Assembly (NCBI GenBank): GCA_002179805.1
Contig: NAVB01000237.1
Coordinates: forward strand, 1-64,000
Direction of reading: 5' to 3'
Source: Acanthamoeba lenticulata
Lineage: Eukaryota; Discosea; Longamoebia; Acanthamoebidae
DNA length: 64,000 nucleotides
Shown here one piece after another: positions 22,299 to 33,068 of this stretch. Numbering within the stretch: position 1 is the first letter of the stretch; every line of letters starts with the position of its first letter. The position numbers and the translations under genes were made by a program. The notes beneath the pieces were generated by a model. It was not told the DNA's origin, searched no databases, and saw only the letters and a list, made by a program, of their open reading frames with translations.

Positions 22299-23743
22299 AT
22301 GCCGAAGATGGCGGGACTGGTGGTCTTGTGCCTTTTCTTCGCTCTTGCCACTGCTACGTTTCATGCCGCAGACCAACCGGACTCGCTGCGGGACGCCCTG
22401 CAGGGGCGCCGCTTGATTGAGTTCCACGAAGGGGAGCGCGCTTGGCTTATGGAGGAGCAGATTCAACTTCTCATCAACCACAAGGTCCATTTCATGGACG
22501 TGACGGACTACCCCGACCTTGGCCCCGTCCCTGGCCTGTCCTCTTCCACGCTCCCCGCCGTCCTCCTGCCTCGCCAGCCGGTGCACACCGCCGTCCCGCA
22601 GTTTTCTCCCGTGGGCTTCACCTCATGTTTTTTCTCACTTGCTTGCTTGGGCTGCGCAGGAGGACATTGAAGACCTGCTCAAGCTCGTCTCGGCCGAACA
22701 CATCGCCCAAACCATCACCGACCTCTCGGCCCTGTACACGCGCTACTACACCTCAGAGACCGGCGTCGAGGGCGCCAAGCTGCTGCACCGCAAGTACAGC
22801 GAGTTTGGTGGCAACCAGTCCCACATCTCTGTGCGCTTCTTTGAGCACACCTGGCCGCAGCCTTCCGTCATCGCCAGGATCGAGGGCACTGGTGCGCTTT
22901 TCATATGATTTGTGATTAATGATTACTTCTTGATCTGACCTGGACACGACACCACCTACACAGGTGACAAGGCCAACGAGCTGGTCATCATCGGTGGACA
23001 TGAAGACTCGGTCGGACGGTCCTCCACGGGCCGGTCTCCCGGCGCCGACGATGATGGTTCGTAGTTTGTCCGCCCGTCGCCCAAAACAAACTCAAGAGAG
23101 CTGCCGTTGTTGTGGACTAAACCGGCCTTGCATGTTGATCGACGCGACGTGCAGCTTCCGGCTCGTCTTCGGTCCTGGAGGTCTTCCGCGTGCTGGCGCA
23201 GAGCGGGTTCAGGGGCAACCGCTCCATCGAGTTCCACGCCTACGCCGCGGAGGAAGTGGGCCTGCTGGGCTCGCAGGCCATTGCCAGCACCTACCAGCGG
23301 GAGGGCAAGATCGTGGCGGGCATGATGCAGCTCGACATGGTGGGCTACGTGGCCAACAACAACCCGGTCTATGGCATTGTGACCGACTACGTCAACGCGC
23401 CCCTCACTGAGTTTGTGCGCAAGCTGGCCACGACCTACACCAACCTGCCCGTGAAGAGCACCAAGTGCGGCTACGCGTGCAGGTACATACCACCAGCCAC
23501 GAATCATCATTGTTGTTGTTGTTAATGGCGCTATCGTTGTTGTTTTACTCGATCGCGTACAGTGATCACGCCAGCTGGACCAAGGCGGGCTACCCTTCGA
23601 CGTTCCCGTTTGAGACCGAGTTCTCCAAGATCAACCCCAACATCCACTCGCCGGAGGACACGCTGGACAAGATCTCGCCCGAGCACGCACGCGAGTTCGC
23701 CAAGGTGGCCCTGGCCTTTGCGGTGGAGCTCTCCACCCTGTAA
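22299..23743 (+). CDS. Secreted M28-family zinc aminopeptidase
   Basis: The signal peptide MPKMAGLVVLCLFFALATAT starts at 22299. Five or six exons give an M28 (Aeromonas leucyl aminopeptidase-like) protease. The two-zinc ligands are all visible: His in VIIGGHEDSVG, bridging Asp in SPGADDD/ASGSSS, catalytic Glu and ligand Glu in YAAEEVGLLGS, Asp in MQLDMVGY, and His in NPNIHSPEDTLD. It should remove N-terminal residues from peptides outside the cell or in the endolysosome. About 150 residues before the catalytic core resemble the propeptide region of this family. The stop is at 23743, after VELSTL. All key residues are intact. Confidence 0.92.
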
Positions 23744-23959
23744 GCGTCCCTCCTCGCGAGTAGTGGCCCTTGTTTTTTAAATATTTTTTAATAGTTCATT
23801 TATTCTTTTCGCACGAATAAATAGAAATTTACACCGAATAAATGGAGCAGAAAGGCGGGAGAAGTTCTCGCTTTGCTGACGTGTACAGAGACGACAGAGA
23901 AAAAGGAAGGCACAAATCGATTTGCGATTCGACGAGGTCTTGTGAAGGAGGAAGAGAAC

Positions 23960-24594
23960 ATGGAACAAGACTTCTTCTCAGGAGCAGAGCAATCGGTGCC
24001 TGTTGAGAACCCCGCGGCGACGCCCGAGGGGACGCACACGCGCAAGCACCCCATCGCGCTGTTCTTCCATCTCGCCTTCAAAGTCGCTGCCCTCGTCCTC
24101 TACTTGACGCTGGGTTTCTTCGATGTGAGCTTCATTCTGGCCTTCATCATCCTCATCTTGGTCCTGGCGGCCGACTTTTGGACCGTGAAGAACGTGACTG
24201 GTCGATTGCTTGTTGGGCTGCGGTGGTGGCACTACGTCAAGGATGATGGAACGAATGTGTGGATGTTCGAGTCTTCCAAGAACCCAGTCAACCAAATCGA
24301 GGCTGTGATCTTCTGTACGTTCAAAAATCAATTGTGCATTGGTGCCTTGATGTTGATGAAGAACGATTTGCAGGGGCGGCGCTTGTGGGCACCGTGCCCA
24401 TCTGGGGTCTGCTTGCCGTCGCGTGTTTGCTCAGGTTCAATGTACAGTGGCTCTTGCCAGTCACCATCGCTCTTGTGCTCAGCATGGCCAACATCATCGG
24501 CTACGGCAAGTGCATGAAGGACAAGAAGCAGAAGCTCAAGTCCATCGCTACTTCGATGGCTGCCGACTACGTCGTCAACAACACCTTCAACTGA
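23960..24594 (+). CDS. TVP23-family Golgi membrane protein
   Basis: Two exons meet at [15 protein letters not shown]. The N-terminus is short and polar; four hydrophobic segments follow. The family hallmark [20 protein letters not shown] and [10 protein letters not shown] is present. TVP23 (FAM18 in animals) sits in the late Golgi and takes part in vesicle trafficking with YIP-family proteins (family knowledge). The length, about 190 residues, is normal. The start at 23960 ([11 protein letters not shown]) is the first ATG of the frame. A polyadenylation-like aataaata lies about 70 nt after the stop, and the convergent PHD gene ends 118 nt away. Confidence 0.93.
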
Positions 24595-24712
24595 GCTTGT
24601 CTTCACGTTGATGAGGCTCCACGGTTCGAAGCCTCCAATCATTTCAACATGAAATGTAAATAATAAATACAAACGATTTAATCGATTAAACACTCCTAGC
24701 CATCGATCTTGC

Positions 24713-26627
24713 TCATCCCCTCCTTCTTCCTGGTGAGACTTCGCGCTCTTTCTTCTTCGTCTCCTTTTGCTCTCCTCCTGCACTCTTCCTCCTCTTCCCC
24801 TTTGTCTTTTGCTTCTCCTCTTCCTCCTCCTCTTCTTCTTCGTCCTCGCTCTCCTCCTTCTTCCTCTTCTTGTTGTTGCTATTCCTCCCGCTCGTGGAGG
24901 CTGCTGTCTTACTACTCGCGCGTCTTCCCTTTCCCCATTTCTTCTTCACCACTTCCTGCTCTTCTTCCTCTCCGTCCTCTTCTTCCTCCTCTCCTTCCTC
25001 GACTTCATCCTCTTCCTCCTCCTCGTCTTCAACAACTTCAACCTTGGCGGGCGGCTTCACGCCCTTCTTGCGGCAAGGCGGGCACTGGTAAGGCGACGCC
25101 GCCCCGACGAAGTCGCCGTCACACGCCGCGTGCACCTGATGTAGCGCCTCTCTTCGTCAACAACAAGAACAAAAGCAGCAGCAAAACATCATGTAGTCGT
25201 TGTAGTCGTCGTGTAGCACGAAGAGGGGGGAAGAAGAAGAAACACGTACGGCGCGGCGGCAGCTGACGCAGGCCCGAAGAGAAGACGAGTGGCGCACGTC
25301 CTTGTCCTTGTAGACGAGGCTGCACACGGGGCAGTACTTGTTGTGCTTGTACCTCTTGTAGCACTTCTCGCACATCGTGTACCTGTGTTTTTAAATTTAT
25401 TTGTTTAATAATATTATTAAAATAAGTATTATAATAAAATTAATATAATTAAAATAAGAAAGAGCTGAAAACAAGGAAACAGGAGGGAAGAACCCGCGGT
25501 GCCAGCGGCAGCTCTTGGCCTGGCCGGCGGTCTTGCTACCGCAGGACTTGCACTCGACGCACTCGCGGCAGAACCACCCGCCCATGGGCGGCCGCTTGAG
25601 CGGCGGCGAAAGGCAGAACGTGTGGAAGCCCCGATCGCACGCGTCGCAGAACAACAACTGCGTGCGCGCATGTACGTGAGTTCATGAAGAAGAAGAGGTA
25701 AGGATGAAGAGGATGAGGAGGATGAAAGGGAAGAGGAAGCACAAAAACCTTTTCCTCGTCGCCGGTGTCGCGGCAGATCTCGCACTTCTTGCAGTGCATG
25801 CAGCGCCAGCCAAAGGAGAGCATGCGGGGCATGTTGTCCCGCTTGAGCTCGAGGCAGTCCAAGTGGTACTGGTCCTTGCACTCGGTGCACCGAATCAAGC
25901 TCTCGCCTTCCTCCTGCGCTTCCTCCTCCTTCAGGCACATGCGGCAGTGCGGCCCGCGCGGCCGAGCCCGCTTGCCCCCGCGCCCGCCCGCCTTGCGCCC
26001 GCTCTCTGGCGTCATCGCTGCCGCAGCCGCCGTCGACGTCGACATCATCATCACTGTCGTCGTCGTTGTCACCGCTGCTGTCGATGTCGTCGCCGTCAAG
26101 GAGGATGAAGGACCGGTGGTCTGCGGGCCGACCAGGTAGGTGGCGAGAAGGGCCGATTGCTGGTCGGGCGTGAGCGGCGTGAGATACTTGACGAGGGCCT
26201 CGAGCTGGAGCGTGGCGGGCGTGCGCGCGAGGCTCCACTGGCGAAAGAGCTGAGCCGCGCGGGCGTGCGGGTCCCAATACCACGGGCCGCGCACGTAGCG
26301 GTCACGTAGGACCGACGCGTTCCACTCAGCGGCGGCCCGCACGCCGGCCTCCCAGGCGGGCCCGCTCAGCCGCGCGCGCACTCGGCGCCGCTTGCGCCGG
26401 ACGAGCTCTCGCACGTGCTTGACTTTCTCCTTTTCCTTCTTCTCCTCCTCTTCCTCGTCGTCTACGTCCTCGTCTTGCTGTGGCTGCTGTTGCTCCTCTT
26501 GTTCCGTCATGGGTGCAACATCGTCCGTATCGACTGAATTGACAGTTGTTTTGTCGTCGATGGGTGCTGAAGATGGATCAGTAGCCATTGGGCTGCCAAT
26601 GGAGACGTCGATTGAAGTTGATTCCAT
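24713..26627 (-). CDS. Multi-PHD-finger chromatin protein
   Basis: From the ATG at 26627: an acidic then basic N-terminus ([25 protein letters not shown]), a helical region ([34 protein letters not shown]), then PHD1 (CRMCL...[17 protein letters not shown]...WRCMHCKKC) running straight into PHD2 (CEICRDTG...[19 protein letters not shown]...GWFCREC). A further Cys/His-rich extended-PHD-like block ([49 protein letters not shown]) follows. The last part is a long Glu/Lys tail. Tandem PHD fingers of this layout (as in DPF/PHF10 and MLL proteins) read histone H3 tails, so a nuclear role in chromatin recognition is likely. No catalytic domain is seen. It shares a 225-nt divergent promoter with the gene at 26853. 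Confidence 0.85.
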
Positions 26628-26852
26628 TTCCTCTAGAGCCCAATCGAGGCGTTAAATTTAAGAACAAGGAGGATCGCACTCGTGCCCAGCCAAAGGTGCA
26701 AAAAGCTGAGCAAAAAGTCTGCCAGAAGAGTAGCGACGTTGAGCGGATGGAGTCGATCGAAAACGGCACAAACAACAGGCACTTTTTTTTTTTTTGCAAT
26801 TTACATTTCTTTGTGCAAGTCTAAAGAAGAAGAGAAAAACGAAACAAAAACA

Positions 26853-28347
26853 ATGGAGGACTATCGCGAGTCGGAGGTGCTGAAGACAAGCGCCTGGGTG
26901 GCTGGCCGGGCTCAAGACGTCTCCATCTCGGACGAGGGCGTGCGCAGCGCTGCTGTGGCGGTGCGTGGCACGATCTTTCCTTCAAGATATGCAATTTTCA
27001 TCTCATCTTGCTGCGGGCGCGATAGCTGTTGGAAGCGCGCGCCAAGGGCGAGTTCTCGCTCGAGCAGTGGAAGGAGCCCGAGCTCAACCCCAAGGACGAG
27101 ACCCCCGCCACTGTGGCTTGGATCTTCGTGGTGGACACCCTCAACTTTGCCTTCTGGTCCGACCAGGGCGAGGAGCTCTTCACGGTCGAGTATCAGGGCC
27201 GCCTCCACAACGGCTACTGGTCCCTCTGCGCCGCCATCAACCGCGCCCTCGACGTACGTCCGCCGTCGGACCATCGCCTTCTTCACCGCGCGCGCGCTGA
27301 CGACCACCACAGGAGGGCATTCCGATCACCGATGCCAACTACATGGCCAACGTCACGCCCGAGCAGCTGCGCCACGTCTTTCGGTGCGCATTTGGTCTTG
27401 TTCCGCGTTGTTATTGTTGTTGTTGTGGCAAAGACGCCGTGACTCGTTGCTGACTGAGGCCGCGCAGGTCGGCCACGACGGCGTCCATTCCGCTGTTTGA
27501 CAAGCGGCTCGAGGTGCTGCGCGAGGCCGGTCGTGTGCTGCTCGAGCGCTTTGGTACGCGCTGCTCTTCTTTGCTGCCGGCGGTGAGCGGGCCACAAGTC
27601 CCCAACTCGACAACTTTGTGTAAAGGCGGCAGTTTTGTGAACGCGATCGCCGAGGCGGGGCAGAGCGCACAGCGTCTGGTCGAGCTCGTCGTCTCCCACT
27701 TTTCGTCCTACGACGACCGCGCCGTCTACGACGGCCAAACCGGTACTCGCCGCTCGCCTTTCCCTTTATTCCTCTGCACACACGCGCGTGTTCCCCGCAT
27801 GACACGATACGACACAACACACGCGACGACAACAGTCAAGCTGTACAAGCGGGCGCAGATCCTGGTGGCCGACCTGTGGGCGGCCTTCCGGGCCCGGGGC
27901 TACGGCGCGTTCACCGACATCGACTCGATCACGATGTTTGCCGACTACCGCGTGCCGCAGGGGCTGGTGCACCTGGGCGTGCTGCGCTACTCGGAGGCGC
28001 TGCTGCGGCGGCTGCGCGAGGACCCGCACCTGGCCTCGGGCGACCGGCTCGAGGTCGAGATCCGCGCCGCATCCATCTGGGGCGTTGAGGTATGCCTTTG
28101 TGGCGCTGGGAAAAGACTGAGCGTGGCTGACGTGTGCGACAAACACACACGCGCACAGCTTGTGCGACGGGAGATGGAGCGCCACCTTGGCAAGCAGAGC
28201 GCGTCCGGCGAGTCTGGCAAGGAGGAGGAGGAAGAGGCCCCGCTCAACGCGATCGTGATCGACTTTTACCTTTGGACCTTTGCCAAGACGCACGGGCGTG
28301 AGATGGCCCACATCCCCATCCACAAGACCCGCTCCGTCTTTTACTAA
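26853..28347 (+). CDS. Queuosine 5'-phosphate N-glycosylase/hydrolase (QNG1, DUF2419)
   Basis: The ATG at 26853 (MEDYRESEVLKTSAWV) begins a seven-exon gene of about 320 residues. Diagnostic stretches of the queuosine salvage family are WIFVVDTLNFAFWSDQGE, FTVEYQGRLHNGYWSL, LYKRAQILVADLWAAF, FTDIDSITMFADYRVPQGL and VIDFYLWTFAKTHGREM; the last exon ends HKTRSVFY at 28347. The enzyme releases queuine base from queuosine 5'-phosphate so it can be inserted into tRNA (family knowledge). A bacterivorous amoeba would obtain queuosine nucleotides from its food, so the gene fits its lifestyle (inference). Confidence 0.9.
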
Positions 28348-28529
28348 AATGAAGAAGAAGAAGAAGAAGAAGTTGGCAGCCAAAGAGAAGAGTTTATGCA
28401 GAGCTGAAATGCGACTTGGACAAAGAGTTAAACAACAACAACAACATCAGGGGAGGTGCAGTCAGTCAGATTGGTAGTGAGTGGCGGCTGCTCTTGTGGG
28501 GTTGGCGCTTCGGCTGTGGATTCCAGTGG

Positions 28530-29549
28530 TTACCACTTGCCGTCGCACTCGGGGCAGCACTCGCGCTCCTTGGGGCACTTCTCGCCGGCGGCCAGGTACT
28601 TGCCGTTGGCGTCCGGGTAGCAGCCGTTGCCGTCGGCGTAGAAGACGCCGCAGGAAAGCTCGATCGGGTAGCAGCCGCGGCCGTCGCGGTAGTACCAGGT
28701 CTTCTCGATCTTACGCGGGCAGCAGCCGTTGCCGTCCTTCCACTGGTTGCCGGGGCACTGCTTCCTCTCTTCGGTCGTGGTCTTGGGCGGGGGCGGCGGG
28801 TAGTACTTGGTGGTGGTCCTCTGCTCCTCGGTAGTGGTCTTGGGCGGGTAATACTTGGTGGTGGTCTTGTGCTCTTCGGTGGTGGTCTTGCACTCCTCTT
28901 CGGTCGTGGTCTTGGGCGGCGGGTGATACTTGGTGGTGGTCTTGTGCTCCTCGGTCGTCGTCTTGCACTCCTCCTCGGTGGTGGTCTTGGGCGGCGGGTA
29001 GTACTTGGTGGTGGTCTTGTGCTCTTCGGTCGTGGTCTTGCACTCCTCTTCGGTCGTGGTCTTGGGCGGCGGGTAGTACTTGGTGGTGGTCTTCTGCTCC
29101 TCGGTAGTGGTCTTGGGCGGGTAGTACTGAGTGGTGGTCTTGTAGTCCTTGGGGCGGATGCACTCCTCGCAGCACTTGCGGTCGTACGGGCACGACTTGC
29201 CAGCGGCAAGGTAGTCGCCCTTCTCGTCCGGGTAGCACCTGCATCGCGCCACCAGTCAGCCCATGAAGACAGAAAGAAGAAGGAGGATGATGGTCAAAAG
29301 GACAGAAAGCGTGTACCCAGAGCCATCAGCGTAGAAGACGCCGCAGCCGAGGTCCTTGGGGTAGCACTTGTTGCCGTCGCGGTAGTAGGCCATGCCCTTG
29401 ATGATTTCCGGGCAGCAGCCCTTGCCGTCTGGCCAGTAGCCCCCGTCGCACGGTCCGGCGTGGTTGTAGCCGTCGGCCATGGCGGCCGCGACGAAGAGGG
29501 CGAGGCCCAGCGCTAAGAGGGCGAGCGTCTTGGTTGTTGCTTTGGTCAT
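28530..29549 (-). CDS. Secreted Cys-rich protein resembling Leo cyst-wall lectin with Thr/Lys/His spacer
   Basis: Two exons; signal peptide MTKATTKTLALLALGLALFV from the ATG at 29549, about 313 residues. Two homologous Cys-rich domains (CDGGYWPDGKGCCPE... and CPGNQWKDGNGCCPR...), each with the pattern C, CC, C, CGVFYADG, CYPD, C, CC, C, flank a spacer of KTTTEE, HKTTTKYYPPP and EEECKTTTEEH units. As I recall, Acanthamoeba Leo lectins are described as two Cys-rich domains, in one class separated by a Thr/Lys/His-rich spacer, that bind cellulose in the cyst wall; this protein fits, though I count ten cysteines per domain rather than eight. The spacer is likely a target for O-glycosylation. The two domains clearly arose by duplication (GCGVFYADG/SCGVFYADG). 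Confidence 0.75.
28840..29063 (-). repeat. Three tandem 75-nt coding repeats in the Leo-like spacer
   Basis: Three near-perfect units encode KTTTEEECKTTTEEHKTT followed by TKY[YH]PPP, with shorter degenerate units on both sides. Unit number is likely to vary between strains. Confidence 0.85.
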
Positions 29550-30179
29550 CTTGCTGGAAGCGGTTCAGCACTTGCGGTCTCAATCAATCCTTCTTGGTGT
29601 TGTTGTGATTGATTGGCTAGATCAGGCCAGTTTGGTTCGCTGTGCTCAAGGTTGTGGATGTTGCAACTGTTGATGATGAGGTTTAGGTCTCTTGTGCAAG
29701 CCTTTTTATGGAGGAGCGCTGTGACCAGGAACAAGGGACTGTAGCCTGAGCGACCAATGATGGCCAAGCACGCTCACTACGTCTCTGTCGATGGCCTCCG
29801 CGACTTCTCCGCCGTGGATACAGCAGCGCGTCGAGGCCCCTTGGTCGTGGCATGCCTTGGAGGTCGCCATTCGACCTCCTTTCCCTGTGAACAAGTCGTG
29901 TTTCTCGGCGTGCACGGCAAGAGCTCAAGATACGGGACCAAAGTGTGTTGTGTCACAGCACTTGGGCGCAAGGGGGCTATGTGGCCCTCCAGCTCGTGAG
30001 AGGCGTTTGGTTTTCCCATCCTTTTTGCCAGCACTGTATGGTCAGCTCATCTCCTCCACACCCCTGGTTCCCTCAGCCCTCCAAAAAACTTTAATCAATT
30101 CTGTCTTTTGATTTTTTAAATTTTTATGTGTATTTTTAAAAATCAAAAGGAGAGACGTCGAGATGATGAGAAAATAGAA
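29550..30179 (-). other. Promoter/intergenic region, no gene seen
   Basis: Apart from the TATA-like box this 630-base stretch shows only short open frames without recognisable features. It separates the Leo-like gene from the next minus-strand gene's stop. Confidence 0.4.
29701..29710 (-). promoter_or_regulatory. TATA-like box upstream of the Leo-like gene
   Basis: Minus-strand cataaaaagg lies about 150 nt upstream of the ATG at 29549, in otherwise gene-free sequence. Confidence 0.5.
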
Positions 30180-30770
30180 TTACACGGCCATGCAGCACCA
30201 GTACTCGTCACAGCGAGTGAGCGCGCCAGGTTCCTCCTCTCGGCACTCGCAGTAGGTGCGGCAGTTGTCGGGCGTGCAGCACTTCCGGCCCAAGAAGCCT
30301 CCGGACACGGCCCAGCAGATGAAAGTGACGAAATCAATGATGAGACCGATGAATCCCAGCAGGAGCGCCAGCGTGATCGCCATGGGGCTCGTCAGGATAC
30401 AGGCGACCCACCACAACACATCGAGCCAGGCCTGCACATAGGGAAGGAAGGTAAATTAACGCTTTGTTTGCGGCGATTAAAACTGGCTTGTAAAATTCAT
30501 ATCATCCTTCCATCACTTGTTCATCGTCACTCAACTCAAAGCGAGCGAGTTGAAAATGACGGCAAAATCAAAGGAGGATGAACAAGAGGAAAAGAGAGCG
30601 AAGCGAAGGAAACGCAAAAAACGAAAGCGGTAACTCACCTTATCGGTTTCTTCATTGGGACAGCAGCAGTAGATGCCTCCGCTGATGAAGCAGTGGTAGC
30701 CGTGGAAAGGCTTATCATACCAGCAGATGGAGATCTTGGGATGTCTCTGCACACCGGGGCACTTACACAT
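30180..30770 (-). CDS. Small Cys-rich membrane protein, unknown function
   Basis: Two exons join at NEETDK/AWLDVLWW to give about 130 residues. The N-terminal part has clustered cysteines (MCKCPG, SICWYD, YHCFISGGIYCCCPN), the middle has two hydrophobic segments (WWVACILTSPMAITLALLLG and LIIDFVTFICWAVSGGFL), and the C-terminus has more cysteines (KCCTPDNCRTYCECRE, YWCCMAV). The composition recalls small Cys-rich membrane proteins of the PLAC8 or CYSTM kind, but no specific motif supports either. The first ATG is at 30770; an upstream exon cannot be excluded. Confidence 0.65.
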
Positions 30771-31228
30771 CTTCTTCTATTTGTAAAAGGCGGGTCTCTG
30801 TCCTTCCTTTCAACGTCTTTATGGTGTGATGGAGGAGATGAAGGAAGCACAAGGGTTATCTTCTCTTCGCGCGCTATGTGACACTGAGACGCACAAACGG
30901 TCGGCGTCGGCTCCTCCGTGCTCTGGCAACACCTCCGGAGCAATTACGGATCCTGACATTTGCCCGGCGCTGGCCCAGTCGCCACATTTTATCCTGGTTC
31001 CTTCGTGAGCCGCGTTGCCTGGCGCTCCTTGGCCTCTTCTTGTGCTAGAGACGACCAACGTGCAGTTTGTTGTGCACTTGCTCAAGTGCGCACTCTGTCT
31101 ATGACCGTTGGCGAGGTCTATGTGACCTTTTGGCGCCCGCAGACCAAGCGCAAATGTTCATATCATTTTATTTCATGATTGGCACTTGAACTTCGTCAAA
31201 AGAAAAGAAGGAGGACCGGTCCAGCCCC
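30771..31228 (+). other. Divergent intergenic region, no gene seen
   Basis: It lies between the minus-strand Cys-rich membrane gene and the plus-strand GTPase gene and must carry both promoters. No convincing ORF or RNA gene is seen. Confidence 0.4.
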
Positions 31229-32545
31229 ATGGCCGCAACAAAGCCTCAGCCCTTTAGACGGCCAGTGAGCCTTATCGGGCGCCACTGTATTATGTCCATG
31301 GCCGACGACCGCGTCCACGAGGCAGAACGACCACTTGCAGAGGCAGCCGTATGTCCGGCCTCTGGGGTGGGTGGCGAGCTGGCCCGCTTGCACGTGCGGG
31401 CGCTTCGTCAAGTGTCTCGGTTTCAAGAGGTGATGCGCGAGGCCACGCTGGCGCTTGAGCGAGTGGAGAAGGAGGCGGCCAAGCAAGCTCAGGAAGTCCG
31501 CGAGGGGGCCACCAAGGCTTTGGAAGAGTTTGCCAAACACGTTGCTCAACAGCAGGACGCTGGCACTGTCATCGACCCTGAACCGATCATCCATGACATA
31601 CGCAAGGACGAGGCCATGTACCTGGCCCAAGTGGACACCGTGCGCCGCAAGCAGGCAAAACCCCTCAAAGCTCAGCTCGAGGCGCTGGAAACTCGTCTTC
31701 TCGTGGCGCTCTCCTTGTGTGCTGTGGTAGAAGAGGCCTGCTCTGGCCTGAAAGGCTCTCCACCTGTCGTCGGTCCAGCGGTCGTGGCTGAGTTGGAGCA
31801 GTTTGCCAACGGCCCTGCGCCGGTGGTGTTTGACCGCTGCGCCAAGGTCGTCTGTCTGGGCTTGGACAACGCGGGCAAGACCACGCTGTTGCAAGCGCTC
31901 AAGGACGGCCGTGCGGCGACCCCTCCGCGGCCCACGCTCGCGCCGACCAGCGTGGACTTGATGCTGGGCACCACCATCAACGCACGCATGCACGACCTGG
32001 GCGGCAGCGTGATGAGCCGCCGCATGTGGCACAACTACTACGCCCAGGGGATCGATGCCGTGGTGTTTGTCGTGGATAGTTCGGACGTCGAGAGGTTGCC
32101 CGAGGCCGGCCAACTGCTCAACGTGCGTCAGCGCTGCACCATCTGTGACCCAGCTCGAGCCTTTCTCGTTGCTCATTGTTCAATTCTGTCTCGACACAAC
32201 ACCAGGACTTGCGGGCAAAGGACGCACTGGGAGCGGTCCCCTTCCTCGTGCTCTGCAACAAGGCCGACGTGGCCTCAGCGAGACCAGAGGCCGAGCTGCG
32301 CCAGGCGCTGGGCCTGGTGGACAACGCGGCCTTCAATGCGCCGCCAAGCGCCTCCCGGCCCGTGGCCCTCTTCCTGTGCAGCGCCGTCCGCGGCTTGGGC
32401 TCGCATGAAGGTCTGTCCGTCTGGCGCTCTTGCTTGGTCTCTTGCTGGACCAAAGACACCATGCCTGTCATGCTAACCACAAGCAACCCGATTGGACACA
32501 GGCTTCCGTTGGTTGGCCAATTGCTTTACTGCCGCACGTTTGTGA
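31229..32545 (+). CDS. Sar1-like small GTPase with about 200-residue helical N-terminal extension
   Basis: Exons 31229-32122, 32206-32410 and 32502-32545 join in frame to 380 residues. The C-terminal half is an Arf/Sar-type GTPase: P-loop GLDNAGKTT (residues about 210-218), switch I PTLAPTSVDL (compare Sar1 PTLHPTSEEL), switch II DLGGSVMSRRMWHNYY, G4 CNKAD, and the ending FLCSAVRGLGSHEGFRWLA that parallels the Sar1 C-terminus. Where Sar1 has the catalytic His after DLGG there is Ser, so GTP hydrolysis may be altered. The first 200 residues are Ala/Glu/Lys-rich and heptad-like (ALERVEKEAAKQAQEVREG), probably coiled coil, and replace the amphipathic N-terminal helix of Sar1. Its role in COPII-type trafficking is only inferred. 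The alternative start is the ATG at 31292. Confidence 0.82.
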
Positions 32546-32566
32546 GTCATCATCATCATCAACATG

Positions 32567-33060
32567 TCAGAACCACACGGAGGGAGAGGGCGAGCGGGTG
32601 TCACGGAGGGAGACCACGAGCGGGTGGACGCTCGCCTCAACGACCGTGCCCGGGTCCACAAAGGAGGCCGCCACCCGAGCCCATACCCAGTCTTCCACCA
32701 TGCTTCCTGGCCTTACGTTGTCAAGAGAGCCAGCTTGGACCAGGCCCTCGAGCGTTGCCGCCACAGCTGGCCTCTGCTGTTGCAGCAACTCGTCGCTGTC
32801 TTCGTAGTCTTCGCTGTCGTCGTCGTCGTCGTTGCCGTTGGCGCGCTGGAGCCAGCAGAGTTGACGCATGAAGAAGCGCAACAGTTTTTCCGTGGCACTC
32901 AGCCGTTGAAATTGTTGCTGTTGTTGCCCGACGTCAGCGGTGACGTCCGCCTCCTCCTTCTCCTTCTCGTCCTTGTAGACCAGCGGAAGGAACAGGTTGG
33001 GAAACCCGACCCATAGAGCCGCCTTGACCTGGTCCAAGGGATCTTCCGTCACGGGCTCGA
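32567..33060 (-). pseudogene. Partial copy of the last exon of the karyopherin-like gene
   Basis: The reading VKAALWVGFPNLFLPLV, FMRQLCWLQRAN, LLQQQRPAVAATLEGL, WARVAASFVDP and HPLVVSL matches the 3' end of the gene at 33565-37844 (IKTALWVGFPNLFLPLV, YMRQLSWLQCAN, LLQQQRPAVAATLEGL, WARVAASFVDP, HPLVVSL). Only this C-terminal piece is present. It has no start or upstream exons of its own, and it breaks off at an A9 run (about 33060-33068) beside an ankyrin fragment on the other strand. The frame is still open, so it is recent or conserved by chance. Confidence 0.8.
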
Positions 33061-33068
33061 AAAAAAAA

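Noticed and set aside
28840..29063. Regular repeats considered as a CRISPR array
   Set aside because: The units are contiguous 75-nt coding repeats in frame with a secreted protein, with no unique spacers.
28416..29516. Plus-strand ORF of 366 codons, Val/Leu/Gly-rich
   Set aside because: Antisense of the Leo-like gene and its tandem repeats; it has no motif of its own.
29757..30111. Overlapping ORFs of 80-106 codons in the Leo upstream region
   Set aside because: Mutually overlapping in several frames with no features; best read as promoter DNA.
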